Notes: generated from the letters alone by a model not told the origin. 64,000 nucleotides of DNA from Flavobacterium sp. N502540 (GCF_025947365.1 NZ_CP110012.1:2790001-2854000); one strand, 5' to 3'; numbered from the stretch's first letter, positions 1 to 9,271 are shown. Program-made: numbers and translations.

Positions 1-154
1 TTGGCTTTAATTTCAAATCTCCATTAATCTTGTTTGTAGCTTTTTCAGTATAGCCAATAAAAGCCGGAATTGCTGTTTCTACCTGGGCAACAGAAGGAGG
101 GAATTTTACGATTTCCTCAACATATACCCCGGGTGTTTTGTAAGTTGTTGCCAT
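1..154 (-). CDS. Contractile tail sheath protein, N-terminal fragment (cut by the window edge)
   Basis: The minus-strand ATG at 154 opens a frame that stays open to base 1, about 51 residues. The translated start contains TPGVYVEE followed by a hydrophobic AIPAFIGYT stretch, which is the usual N-terminal signature of phage and eCIS tail sheath proteins. Such sheaths polymerise around the inner tube and contract to drive it through a target membrane. The gene lies 19 bp downstream of the previous minus-strand gene and is the third gene of that run. The DUF4255 gene two places upstream favours an eCIS over a prophage. Only the N-terminus is visible, so sheath subtype cannot be given. Confidence 0.85.
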   Translation of the reverse strand, partial: MATTYKTPGVYVEEIVKFPPSVAQVETAIPAFIGYTEKATNKINGDLKLKP

Positions 155-173
155 GATTAATTGTTTTTAATTA

Positions 174-1016
174 TTAAATAAATATTTCAGAATAGTAATC
201 ACCATTGTCTCTTGTTATTGCTTTTACAGATGGATTAGGATAGCTGCTGCTCACCGGCTGCGGTACATCAAAATCGGTTAGCGGGTCAATTTCAACAAAG
301 CCGGAACGTGTTAAGGGTTTTGTTGTATTGGTTTCAATTTCGGTGGCAGCTTTCCGGTTGATGTATTTCCAAAGCGTTTTTCGATTGTCAAAATGAATTT
401 TGAAGTTTGGACTGTTTATTTTACCATCATCGTCTATACTGTTTTCAGGACTATTATCGCCTTGCAGCGTCAGTGAAATAATCCCAAAGATGTCTTGTGT
501 TTCTGACGAATGTAGTGTTGAAATTAGATCAGTTGTGGTTTCTTCAGATACTAAATATGCACTTGATATTAACTTGTTGTCATTAATTTTAGGCAGGTAT
601 TTGAAGGTAACCGGTTCTTTAGGAGGTTTCACATTACTGAACAGAAAGACCCGGTTAGGCGTAAATTCTAAATTGGTATAATTTTCAAATTGATAGTCAT
701 GGATAGTGATTAGAAAGTTCAGGTTCAAATCGGCAGGAACTTTGATAAACGGATCTGTTTCGTCATCTTCTTTGACTTTAATGTAAATCCTGAAACCTGT
801 TTTACTTTCTTTGAACACCATTTTATAGTTTTGGAGTATTGTGCGGGTCTCCAGAGTTGGTGTGATCGTGGTGAAAACATCAGTATTGAACTTTTGCAGC
901 ATCTTTTCTTTATCGTCATTCGACATACTTGCAAAGGTTTCTTCGCCATTATTCAGGAAATAATTATGCAAAATGGTTACCTCCAATAACAATCCGTATG
1001 TGATACTGTAACTCAT
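174..1016 (-). CDS. Unrecognised protein of the contractile injection system operon
   Basis: This 280-residue soluble protein has no signal peptide or membrane segment and I do not recognise a named domain. It is acidic, Asn/Thr-rich, and has a proline-rich stretch with QPVSSSYPNP near the C-terminus. Its ATG overlaps the stop of the upstream DUF4255 gene (ATGA), and the sheath gene follows after 19 bp, so the three are almost certainly co-transcribed and this one translationally coupled. Placement between a DUF4255 protein and the sheath suggests a structural or assembly part of the injection particle, for instance at the cap or tail end. That role is inference from context only. Confidence 0.7.
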   Translation of the reverse strand: MSYSITYGLLLEVTILHNYFLNNGEETFASMSNDDKEKMLQKFNTDVFTTITPTLETRTILQNYKMVFKESKTGFRIYIKVKEDDETDPFIKVPADLNLNFLITIHDYQFENYTNLEFTPNRVFLFSNVKPPKEPVTFKYLPKINDNKLISSAYLVSEETTTDLISTLHSSETQDIFGIISLTLQGDNSPENSIDDDGKINSPNFKIHFDNRKTLWKYINRKAATEIETNTTKPLTRSGFVEIDPLTDFDVPQPVSSSYPNPSVKAITRDNGDYYSEIFI

Positions 1017-1615
1017 GATTGTTTTCTTGTTTTCGTTATACCTTTAATTCTGCTGATAAGTGGTCCTTCGCTTTGAGCAATATTGCGTTCAATTTGTATC
1101 ATGCTCACCTTGTACAAAGCCGATGGAAGCTGTTTACCACCCAGAGTTCCCCAGATATAGTTCAATTCTTCAAAAGTGGGCGTGTAAAGCTCAATGGTAA
1201 ATCTGAAGTTGTCGATATTGGCCATGGCCACATTATTTCGGTCGTAAATAGTATCAGATTGCGTAAAAAGTTTTTTCCCCTGAAAAAAAGTAATGATTTT
1301 CGAAATATCATTTAAAGAGTTGATGTATATGGTTCTGTTGGCGCTAAAGAGCAGGTACAGATTTAAGTTGATGACACTGTTTTTATAGATCGTTTTATTG
1401 CCCTGAACAATGTGATTGGGAAAGTTTTTCAAAGTCGCCTCTTCATCCAGATTGATAAGAGTAAGTGCTACCTTATCTTCCAGATTTCCGGATACCGTTT
1501 CATTTTGCGACTCCAGAAAAGCAATGTTTTCAGGCACAACAGTTTTTTCTAACCCAATTTCATCGAGGTAGTTGTTGACTTGTTCTGTAATTATCTGAAT
1601 AACTTCAAAAATCAT
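1013..1615 (-). CDS. DUF4255 (Pvc16/Afp16 N-terminal-like) protein of an eCIS
   Basis: The start MIFEVIQIITEQVNNYL and the following VALTLINLDEEATLKN region match the DUF4255 family, found in Afp16/Pvc16-type proteins that cap or terminate contractile injection tails. The ATG at 1615 is preferred because it gives the usual family N-terminus; the frame extends upstream only to a TTG at 1660. The protein would be about 200 residues, cytoplasmic, with no signal peptide. It is the first gene of the minus-strand run and overlaps the next gene by 4 bp. The family call rests on recognised sequence; the tail-capping role is known for Afp16-like members and inferred here. Confidence 0.8.
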   Translation of the reverse strand: MIFEVIQIITEQVNNYLDEIGLEKTVVPENIAFLESQNETVSGNLEDKVALTLINLDEEATLKNFPNHIVQGNKTIYKNSVINLNLYLLFSANRTIYINSLNDISKIITFFQGKKLFTQSDTIYDRNNVAMANIDNFRFTIELYTPTFEELNYIWGTLGGKQLPSALYKVSMIQIERNIAQSEGPLISRIKGITKTRKQS

Positions 1616-2361
1616 CTGATGAAAAGTTTTAATATTCTGATATTCTTTAAGAAAAGGCAATTCAAATCTCTGCCTTTTTTAAAGCAGTGGGTGTATTTTA
1701 GGCTTGTTTTTGTGATATTCTGCTTGTAGCAATACGATGTAAATAGGCTAAAAAGAAGTAGCTCTAAGGCGCAGATTCAAAAATAAAAAGAAGTATTTCC
1801 AGGCTTAAATTTGGATTTGTAATAAAAACTTGGGCTTATAGAATATCTAAATTAGAAAAACTTAGGGATATCAGGACAGCGTAAAAATACCCTTTTTTAA
1901 ATAATCTTCAAGTTTGTAAATTATTAATTTTCAGTTACTTAAGTGTTAATTGGTATTTTTAGTTTTTATTTTTAGAAAAAAATAACGTCAGAATTTCCGC
2001 ATAACATCAAAATTCTAATACGGAAAAGCGTAAAATGGTTGTTTTTTTAGGTCTATTTAATTGTTATACAGATTAGTATGTTTTTGTTTGTCAATTGTGG
2101 AGTCATTTTTGGCCTTAAAAAAAGAAAAGGACCATGATAAAGAGACCAACCTTTGTTTTAAATGTGAAAACTGATCTCATGCTGTTATTTGGGTTTCTCA
2201 TGGATAAAAATTCGGCACTCATGTCTTTTTTTTAATTTGTGTTTTGGCAGACTGGTAATTTTATAATGAAATACAAATCAGAAGATTACTTTAAAAGAAT
2301 ACTTGCTGAAGAGATCTGCTGTCCAAAACAAACAAGACTCCTAATTTAGAACCACCAAACA
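1616..2361. other. Intergenic region between the eCIS operon and the decarboxylase operon
   Basis: About 745 AT-rich bases separate two divergent operons and must hold both promoters. I see no convincing ORF. A minus-strand TATTTTTG (-7-like, TAnnTTTG) lies at 1778-1785 but has no matching -33 TTG at the usual distance. No repeat, tRNA or terminator was recognised. Confidence 0.5.
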
Positions 2362-4080
2362 ATGAAACCTACAAAAGAATTTACAGTTGCAGATTATCTG
2401 CTCACCCGACTCAAACAATTAAATGTTACCGAGGTCTTTCAGATCCCGGGCGATTATGTAAAACATTTTACACAAGCTCTCGAAGACTTTAACGGAATTA
2501 AAACCATTGGAACATCAAATGAATTAGATGCTTCGTATGCAGCAGACGCCTATGCCCGTACCCGAGGTTTAGGAGCGGTATCTTTGCAATATGGTGTAAG
2601 TACTTACAGCGCATTGAATGCTATTGCCGGAGCTTATGTAGAACGCAGTCCTGTGGTTGTAATTAGTGCTACACCAGGAGCTGACGCAAGGCAAATTGGA
2701 AATATGTACAATGTACTTTATCACCATTCTATAGGCAATCTCAATGCAGATCAGGAAATTTTTGAAAGAGTAACCGTTGCGGCCGAAACCCTAAGCAGTT
2801 CTGTAGATGCTCCCGAAAAAATTGATAACTTAATTATTGCAGCACTAACACATCAGCGTCCGGTTTATATAGCCTGTTACAAAGAGGTGTGGGGGGAACC
2901 TTGCCCTAAACCTTCCAATAAAAAATTAGAACCTCAGATCATAAAAAGCGAAGCAGCGGAATTGGAGAATGCAGTTTCGCAAGCCTGGACACAAATCAGT
3001 CAGTCAAAAAAACCGTTGATTTTTGCAGGAGTAGAGCTTTTACGACACAATTTATCAAAGCAGTTAGAAGAGCTTATTAAAGTAAGTGGAATGTTGTACA
3101 CTACAACGTCACTCGGAAAAACAGTTCTTGATGAGAAAGGAGATAAGTTTATAGGAACTTATTCTGACCAGGCTTCGATACCCGAAGTGATTAAAATAGT
3201 GGAAGCTTCAGACTGTATTTTATCTTTAGGAACGATTATTACCGATGATTATTTATGGCTGGTAGAAAATAAATTTTCAGCTATGATTCAGGCAACCACG
3301 CAGGAAATGCGTGTAGGTTATTTTACTTATGAAAATGTAACCTTAAAAGATTTCATCGAAGCCCTGATCGAACGTTTCAAAAAAGCTGCAGGATATCCCT
3401 TAAAAGCAGTAGCTCCCGCTCAGCCGAAATTTCCCGAGCCATGGCGATCCAACTCCGATCCGAAATATGATAAATTTCCCGAAATAATAACCTTTAACCG
3501 CTTTTTTGAGAGAGCCACTTATTTTCTGGAAAAACAAAAAATGCTGGACGATATCGTGTTCACTTTTGGAGTCAGTTCGTCCATGTACGTAGCCACCAAT
3601 ATGTACGGATTAGCGAAGAATGCCTTTATTTCTTCCGCTGCCTGGCAGTGTATCGGTTTTGAAACCGGTGCTACTTCCGGAGCTCAGTTAGGAAGTGGTA
3701 AACAAGCCTGGACTATTGCGGGTGACGGTGGTTTTATGATGGTGGCACAATCACTTTCGACCCTGGTAAAATACAACATCAACTCTGTAATGTTTGTGAT
3801 GAGCAATGGGGTATATGCCATAGAACAGGTATATGTAGACATGGACTCGTTTAAAGCAGGTCCGTCTCATAAGTTTGATGAATTTGATATTCTGCCAAAA
3901 TGGGATTATCAGGCACTTGCCAAAGCATTCGGAGCAAAGAGCTACCGTGCTGAAACCGTTAAAGAATTAGACGAAGTACTTCTTAAACTAAAAGAAAAAA
4001 CAGATCTGCCCACTTTGGTAGAAATTGTAATCCCTCAAAAAGATCTGGCACAGCAGATGGAAAGACTGGGAAATGAGTAA
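2362..4080 (+). CDS. Thiamine-diphosphate-dependent 2-keto-acid decarboxylase (indolepyruvate/phenylpyruvate/pyruvate decarboxylase family)
   Basis: This 572-residue protein has the full architecture of pyruvate/indolepyruvate decarboxylases: an N-terminal pyrimidine-binding domain with the cofactor-activating Glu in TSNELDASYA (E54), the paired histidines of the active site (H121-H122 in LYHHSIGN), a central domain, and a C-terminal ThDP/Mg site from GDG (454-456) to N482. The family non-oxidatively decarboxylates 2-keto acids to aldehydes in the cytoplasm. An FAD amine oxidase gene follows after 43 bp, so the substrate is probably the keto acid made by that enzyme. Substrate (aromatic, branched-chain or pyruvate) cannot be settled by eye. 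Some divergent acetolactate-synthase-like enzymes are alternatives, but the HH motif argues for a decarboxylase. Confidence 0.88.
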   Translation: MKPTKEFTVADYLLTRLKQLNVTEVFQIPGDYVKHFTQALEDFNGIKTIGTSNELDASYAADAYARTRGLGAVSLQYGVSTYSALNAIAGAYVERSPVVVISATPGADARQIGNMYNVLYHHSIGNLNADQEIFERVTVAAETLSSSVDAPEKIDNLIIAALTHQRPVYIACYKEVWGEPCPKPSNKKLEPQIIKSEAAELENAVSQAWTQISQSKKPLIFAGVELLRHNLSKQLEELIKVSGMLYTTTSLGKTVLDEKGDKFIGTYSDQASIPEVIKIVEASDCILSLGTIITDDYLWLVENKFSAMIQATTQEMRVGYFTYENVTLKDFIEALIERFKKAAGYPLKAVAPAQPKFPEPWRSNSDPKYDKFPEIITFNRFFERATYFLEKQKMLDDIVFTFGVSSSMYVATNMYGLAKNAFISSAAWQCIGFETGATSGAQLGSGKQAWTIAGDGGFMMVAQSLSTLVKYNINSVMFVMSNGVYAIEQVYVDMDSFKAGPSHKFDEFDILPKWDYQALAKAFGAKSYRAETVKELDEVLLKLKEKTDLPTLVEIVIPQKDLAQQMERLGNE

Positions 4081-4123
4081 AACAACTACTAAAAAGCAAT
4101 AAAAAAAGTAAAAACATAAAATC

Positions 4124-6118
4124 ATGAGCAAGAAAACATACTCTATTTTTGGAGCCGGTGCAGCCGGACTCTATACCGCGTGGAGACTACTTGATGGAAA
4201 ATCCAAACGCGACAAAAATGAAAAAATGCTGGTTAAAGGTGATGTATTAGAACTCTACGACTGGGGGAAATATGATTTTTCTAAAAAAAATCAAGGAACC
4301 AGAGAAGCGGGAGCACGCGTTTGTACGTGGCATTATAAAGACAACAAAGACAATTCGTATCTGGAATTGGGTGGTATGCGATATTCATATTGGGACGGCA
4401 CTCCACAAGGAGCAGGACATCGTGTAGTCACAAAAACGATAGAGAAACTTGATTTGAAGAAAGATTCAGTTGAATTTAACGAATCTGCGGATCCTTTAAT
4501 GTCTTTGCGTACCAAGAACATGTATGTCTCAGATGTTAATTCGAATCAGCCGGCTCCTTATTTTACTAATAATTATGGCGAAGATGCTCCGCCGGATGAT
4601 GGATTCACCACCATACAATCTGTAGCAATCACAGCCACATCAGGTCCTGTTACCCGTAGAGAGTGGTGTAAGTTTTATGAAGAAGGAAAAATCAATATTG
4701 ACATGCCGGACAGTTCCATCTTTCAAAGAGGAGACCTACTAAAGGATATTGGATATTGGAATCTTGCCTATGACAGACTTGGACAAGAAGGATTTGGTTA
4801 TCTGGCAGATGGTAACGGCTATAGCTCCAATGTAGTAAACAGTCATAGTGCCCAGTCGTTTAATGTTAACGACGAGTTTACGCCGGGAACAGAATATAAA
4901 ACGCTGGTAAAAGGATACTCCAGCTTATTTGTTGCCTTATTCGATGAAGTTGAAAAACTGGCCAAGCAAAAAGGAATTACGCTGAATTATTTTCCGGATA
5001 CCCGATTGCGTTCGATTCTGCATACTAAGGCAGGGATTCGTTTTACTACTGCAAAACGCGAAACTCCGGATAAACTTGACGAAAGTAAAATATGTGATGC
5101 TGCATTTTTGGCTATGCCTCGCGCATCTATTGAACTGGTAGCTCAGGCAACACGTTATACAGATGATGAGGGGCAGGACATATTAAACCACGAAGAAGTA
5201 CAGCTCTATCTGGAATCTGTAATTATGGAACCTTCCTATAAAATTGGGATGTTTTTCACTACACCATGGTGGAGAACAACCGAAGCCGGAGGTCCAACTT
5301 ATCCTGCCAAACTAACCAGTTACTTTTTAACGCAGGAAGGAATTGCTAAACTGAAAAAAGAAAAATTTCCTTCTAATTATCTGAAAGCAATAGAATCAGC
5401 AAAAAATCCGGTTATTATCGCTACATCGTTTAACGATAAGGCCAGTTTTATAGCTGCGGTAGAAAATGCGATTCAGGAACGTCTGACTTTTAAAGAAGAA
5501 AAGCAAATCTCAGCTATAGCCGAATTAGATACCATTGGTCCAAGTATTACCGATATGCCAATCCGACAAGTGGTATATTTTGGTGATAACGCCCTTAATC
5601 AGAAAGGGGAAAAAGTGTATGGTATTTTGGCCAGTTATGACGATATCCAGTATACCACATTTTGGAAAGCTTTAGAACTTGGCCCTCATGGAACACGTGA
5701 AATTCCGGAGTCCAGAGATTGCCAGACGCTCGAAGGGCCTCGTTTAGCCACTCCGGTGATGGTCAAAATGCTTCGCTCGCAACTGGCAGCATTACATTTC
5801 GGACCACAAACTGATTATTCGGCCGTACCAGAACCTTTAGAAACGAGATATATGGACTGGTCATTGCCTCCTTTTAATGCAGGATATCATGCCTATAAAT
5901 CCCACTATAATCTGGGTGATGTACAACGAAAAATTAGAAAACCTTCACAACTCGTTCCAAAAGCAGACTGCGATATTTTTATTGTTGGTGAAACCTATTC
6001 AAACGATCAGGCCTGGGTAGAAGGCGCCTTCTGTACAGCCGAATCGGTTTTGAATGATTTCTTTGGAATCGAACCTATTATAGACGAAAAATATTATCCG
6101 TTCATTAGTCCGGAATAA
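4124..6118 (+). CDS. FAD-dependent L-amino-acid / amine oxidase
   Basis: This 664-residue flavoprotein starts with the dinucleotide-binding GAGAAG (residues 10-15). ELGGMRY at about 81-87 follows, whose Arg corresponds to the carboxylate-binding Arg of L-amino-acid oxidases. The C-terminus has the FAD-closing pattern GETYSNDQAWVEGA. Enzymes of this family oxidise the alpha-amino group using O2, giving imino acid, then keto acid, ammonia and H2O2. There is no signal peptide, so it should be cytoplasmic. It is downstream of the 2-keto-acid decarboxylase by 43 bp and likely in the same transcript, which suggests amino acid to keto acid to aldehyde. A tryptophan 2-monooxygenase-like activity (amide product) is an alternative. 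A strong hairpin follows about 130 bp downstream. Confidence 0.85.
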   Translation: MSKKTYSIFGAGAAGLYTAWRLLDGKSKRDKNEKMLVKGDVLELYDWGKYDFSKKNQGTREAGARVCTWHYKDNKDNSYLELGGMRYSYWDGTPQGAGHRVVTKTIEKLDLKKDSVEFNESADPLMSLRTKNMYVSDVNSNQPAPYFTNNYGEDAPPDDGFTTIQSVAITATSGPVTRREWCKFYEEGKINIDMPDSSIFQRGDLLKDIGYWNLAYDRLGQEGFGYLADGNGYSSNVVNSHSAQSFNVNDEFTPGTEYKTLVKGYSSLFVALFDEVEKLAKQKGITLNYFPDTRLRSILHTKAGIRFTTAKRETPDKLDESKICDAAFLAMPRASIELVAQATRYTDDEGQDILNHEEVQLYLESVIMEPSYKIGMFFTTPWWRTTEAGGPTYPAKLTSYFLTQEGIAKLKKEKFPSNYLKAIESAKNPVIIATSFNDKASFIAAVENAIQERLTFKEEKQISAIAELDTIGPSITDMPIRQVVYFGDNALNQKGEKVYGILASYDDIQYTTFWKALELGPHGTREIPESRDCQTLEGPRLATPVMVKMLRSQLAALHFGPQTDYSAVPEPLETRYMDWSLPPFNAGYHAYKSHYNLGDVQRKIRKPSQLVPKADCDIFIVGETYSNDQAWVEGAFCTAESVLNDFFGIEPIIDEKYYPFISPE

Positions 6119-6251
6119 TAGTTTTTGTGCTGTTTTTTAACCGCTAAGATCGCAAAGGTTTACGCAAAGTAGGCAGGAATCGTAACCGGAAGGCTGCATA
6201 AAAAATCTGCCAATCAATGTGTTAAAGAGGGTACAATTAAGATAAACAACA

Positions 6252-6300
6252 AAACAGGCGATTGTATTGGAGTGGCGAACTCCAATACAATCGCCTGTTT
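6252..6300. terminator. Bidirectional hairpin between convergent genes
   Basis: A perfect 22-bp inverted repeat (6252-6273 with 6279-6300) encloses the 5-nt loop GGCGA. It lies between the oxidase gene (plus) and the S41 peptidase gene (minus), which converge. The arms begin AAACAGGCG and end CGCCTGTTT, so each strand has an A tract before and a short T tract after the stem. The rest of 6119-6449 has no ORF; 6140-6168 is a short GCAAAG-rich segment of a type common between flavobacterial genes. Confidence 0.75.
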
Positions 6301-6449
6301 ACTTATTCGAATAAATCAGCACTTTTAACAATGAGTATTGCTATTGAAAAAACGATATGCTTATCTACTAAAAATAAAAAAAATCTGTATTAATCCGCGT
6401 TTTGGCCCTAGTGAATCCGTCTCATCTGCGTACGATATCAAGCTTCTAT

Positions 6450-8006
6450 TTATTTTGCAATCAACTTAAGAACAAATTCCATTTGAGTGTCCTTTTGCTG
6501 AAAAAAGTCGTCTAAAGTAGGCCATACTTCATAGTCCGGCATAATACCATGACCTTCAGGCTGGTTCGCTTTTTTAGGAGCATCCTGTACAACATTTACA
6601 ATTGAAAATTGTGTTTTTACTTTTGAGTTCGGAAGTTCGTAAACCAATGGTGAATGTCCGTTGTGAACATAATAGCCTCCAACGGTTTCCACGCCTACTA
6701 TGGTAACATTATTTACATACGCTTTTACCAAAGAAGCAAAATGGGAAGCAGCCGATGCCACATTTTCATTAATCAAAAGATAAAGTTTACCTTTAAAGAG
6801 CGGCGATTTAGGATGATAAACCGGATTGTATTTCTGATCCTGAATACTGATGTTGTTTTTGAATACCGGATACAGTGATTTCAGGTATTCTTTTCCCGCT
6901 TTTAGAGCAGTACTATCCATTCGTTCTGAAGTCGAAGTACCCCAGAAATACTTTTCGAGAGGTAAAACACTAGGATCGAATAGGATGACAGCCTTTTCAT
7001 TTTCCTTGAAGGGTTTATCGGTAAGGTACATTACAGGCTGTTCGAAGTTAGGATCACTTCCTCCCGGATTATTTCTAACATCAATGATCAGATTAGCAAC
7101 CTTGTTTTTGTCCAGTTGGGTAAAAATGCTATCCAAAAAACGAACATACGGTTTAAACTTAGGATCGTCTGATCCATAGGCCATACCAAAAAATCTTAGA
7201 TTCAACAAACCAGTAGCAGAGTTAATCATACGAAAGCTATACGGAGACTGTTTTTTATAATCCAGTAAATCAGTAACCGGAGCACTAAATCTGTTTTTAA
7301 GGTTGGCTGTTCTTTCCTTCAGCGTTACTGCACGAAGCACTGTTTTTTGAAGAGCCTCCGATTTTGGTACGCTGTATTCTACAATAAATTCATCACAAAG
7401 ACCATATTCGAGCAGGTAGTTTAATCCAAACGATTTATTGACACTGGCCGATAATTTTTGGGTAACATGATGACCATCTGTTGTATAATATTTGTAGAAA
7501 GAGCGCATTAATTGTGCATCATTTATACCGTTTATACTTTTTATTCTTGAGCCGGGAGGTATATCCGATGATTGACCGTCAAAAATAATTTGTCCGTTAA
7601 TATACACCAGAGGAAAAGGGAAAAAGGACTTTTGTCTGTTCAGAAAATTGATTAAACCGGTATCAGGAATGGTGTAATTGTGTAAACTTCCTTCATAATC
7701 GGACAGACGAAGCATTATTTTGTAAAAGTCGATAACCCTCATCGGTTTTTGAATGCTCTTAAAAGCACTGTTGTAAATACTGTCTACCTGTTTTTTAGAA
7801 TGATATTGGTACAAACCCGAATTTGCTTTATCATTTATTGTCCGAAGTATTTTAAGATCCTCCTGTAACTCTTTTTTCGAAAGCATTTTATTGTAAAACG
7901 CTAAACTATCCTTCATAGTTTTCTGAAGGCTTTGCGCCTGAACTGTAGCAGAAAAAAGAATCAGGAATAAGAACGTAAAGATCGATGACAGGGTTTTGTT
8001 ATTCAT
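6450..8006 (-). CDS. Secreted S41 family (C-terminal-processing type) serine peptidase
   Basis: The 518-residue product starts with a signal peptide (hydrophobic core then VQAQS) and is probably exported to the periplasm or cell surface. The core shows IIDVRNNPGGSDPNF, the oligomer/oxyanion region of S41 peptidases, and later LLINENVASAASHFASL, which holds the nucleophile (S418 or S421). These peptidases cleave peptides or C-terminal tails of proteins. No clear PDZ domain is seen, so it is more like the retinol-binding/tricorn-core type common in Bacteroidota than CtpA. It stands alone: the next minus-strand gene starts over 160 bp upstream. Confidence 0.85.
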   Translation of the reverse strand: MNNKTLSSIFTFLFLILFSATVQAQSLQKTMKDSLAFYNKMLSKKELQEDLKILRTINDKANSGLYQYHSKKQVDSIYNSAFKSIQKPMRVIDFYKIMLRLSDYEGSLHNYTIPDTGLINFLNRQKSFFPFPLVYINGQIIFDGQSSDIPPGSRIKSINGINDAQLMRSFYKYYTTDGHHVTQKLSASVNKSFGLNYLLEYGLCDEFIVEYSVPKSEALQKTVLRAVTLKERTANLKNRFSAPVTDLLDYKKQSPYSFRMINSATGLLNLRFFGMAYGSDDPKFKPYVRFLDSIFTQLDKNKVANLIIDVRNNPGGSDPNFEQPVMYLTDKPFKENEKAVILFDPSVLPLEKYFWGTSTSERMDSTALKAGKEYLKSLYPVFKNNISIQDQKYNPVYHPKSPLFKGKLYLLINENVASAASHFASLVKAYVNNVTIVGVETVGGYYVHNGHSPLVYELPNSKVKTQFSIVNVVQDAPKKANQPEGHGIMPDYEVWPTLDDFFQQKDTQMEFVLKLIAK

Positions 8007-8167
8007 AAATTAGGTTGGTTATGGTTGATAAAAACAGAATTACAGGGTATTAATAGAGGTGTAATGAATACTTCTGTTATTTTTAGACGATTAACAGTTT
8101 ATGATGTTATGAAGCTAGTATTAGAGGATACTATTCAAAACAACATTTTGCAATTAAACCGGTGTAT

Positions 8168-8617
8168 TTAAGACAGTCGTTGTTTATTGTTTTTACTACT
8201 TAGAAAAAAGAGTACTTGGTCTACTTTTTTAGAGTTTTGTCCAAAGTCCGTCAAATTGTTAAAATCTATTTTTAAGAACTCATCGTTGTTAAAGTATAGT
8301 TTTAACCTGTCGGCTCCGCGACCATTGAAAAACTTCCAACTTTTAATCTCGGATAAAAAAATGACCTGATTTTCAATTTTAGTATAGATTGGTTTTTTAT
8401 CCCACTCTAATGTAAGTGTGTCTTTGTCGCTGTTGCAATCGATAATTAATGTACCGGTGAATAGGTATATTAAAAAAATGAAGAAAATAAAATGAGAAAA
8501 CAAGAGGAGAAGATAGTGTGTTTTAACTCCTATAATTGCCCAGAAAAATGCTTGAAGTGGGATAGAAATTAAATATGCGATTACCATAAAGGTAACATTT
8601 AAGGTTTTAATTTTCAT
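8168..8617 (-). CDS. Small membrane protein of unknown function
   Basis: This 149-residue protein has two hydrophobic segments near its N-terminus (about residues 8-32 and 34-58). A C-terminal domain of about 90 residues follows, with strand-like segments such as TLTLEWDKKPIY and LKLYFNNDEFLKIDF. I do not recognise the family; the layout resembles small bacterial PH-like membrane proteins, which is only a guess. Codon use and AT content match the neighbours. It is followed by the S41 peptidase gene on the same strand after 161 bp, with no evidence of coupling. Confidence 0.65.
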   Translation of the reverse strand: MKIKTLNVTFMVIAYLISIPLQAFFWAIIGVKTHYLLLLFSHFIFFIFLIYLFTGTLIIDCNSDKDTLTLEWDKKPIYTKIENQVIFLSEIKSWKFFNGRGADRLKLYFNNDEFLKIDFNNLTDFGQNSKKVDQVLFFLSSKNNKQRLS

Positions 8618-8746
8618 AATGTAAAATTTGATGATTTTACCGGTGTCAGTCTTTAAAAAAATCTTTAATTTTTATTTTTCGAATATAGTAATATATCACA
8701 GAAATTCCTTTCAAATAAGATGTTTTTCTCAAACTTAGGGGATGCG

Positions 8747-8775
8747 TTTGTTTTGGGCGGTAATAATTATCTTTG
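8747..8775 (+). promoter_or_regulatory. Bacteroidota-type promoter of the HxlR gene
   Basis: TTTG at 8747-8750 and TATCTTTG at 8768-8775 match the -33 and -7 elements of the Bacteroidota primary sigma factor (TAnnTTTG) with 17 nt between them. It would give a leader of about 120 nt before the HxlR start at 8903. Confidence 0.6.
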
Positions 8776-8902
8776 CAATAGTTATTTACAGACTTCTTGC
8801 TTTTGTGAAAGACACAATGTTGCCATTGTAAATATCAGAATAATGCGTTTGAATTTTTTAAAGAACACTCAGGTGAACTGAAAACTAAATAATTATTGAT
8901 TT

Positions 8903-9271
8903 ATGTATGAGAGAAAAATAGAAAAAGAGTACTCCTGTGGTTTAGAGATTACAAGCGAAATTATTGGCGGGAAATGGAAACCTACTTTGATCAATCTTAT
9001 TCATGAAGGTGTTATTAGACCAAGTGACCTGCAACGAGCCATGCCGGCGGCATCAAGACGTGCGCTCAATATTCAATTAAATGAACTTCAGGAACATGGT
9101 ATTATAGAGAAAAAAATATACCCAGTTTTACCGCTTAAGGTCGAATACTCCCTTACAAAATTTGGAACCTGTTTGCTTCCAATAACCCTCGCAATGGAAG
9201 AATGGGGAAATAAATATCGCGAGCATTTCCAAAAACTTCTTGAGTTAAAAAAAGAAACAGCTAATAAATAA
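8903..9271 (+). CDS. HxlR family winged-helix transcriptional regulator
   Basis: The 122-residue protein has the HxlR signature: an N-terminal Cys in EYSCGLE (C12), then IIGGKWKPTLINLIHEG, a winged helix with LQRAMPAASRRALNIQLNEL, and the wing YPVLPLKVEYSLTKFG. Many members (YodB, HypR, CatR) sense quinones, aldehydes or disulfide stress through the conserved N-terminal Cys. It sits just upstream of a flavin monooxygenase-like gene, a tautomerase and an SDR on the same strand, so it probably controls this small redox cluster. Sensing of electrophiles is inferred from the family and the Cys. Confidence 0.9.
   Translation: MYERKIEKEYSCGLEITSEIIGGKWKPTLINLIHEGVIRPSDLQRAMPAASRRALNIQLNELQEHGIIEKKIYPVLPLKVEYSLTKFGTCLLPITLAMEEWGNKYREHFQKLLELKKETANK

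Noticed and set aside
725-949. Alternative-frame Lys/Cys-rich ORF within the eCIS gene
   Set aside because: Shadow of the longer coupled gene at 174-1016.
1-1615. Prophage or type VI secretion interpretation
   Set aside because: DUF4255/Pvc16 next to the sheath favours an eCIS, though only a small part is visible, so this remains a preference rather than proof.
6140-6240. Possible gene remnant after the amine oxidase
   Set aside because: No reading frame with similarity to a known protein; GCAAAG words are common intergenic text.
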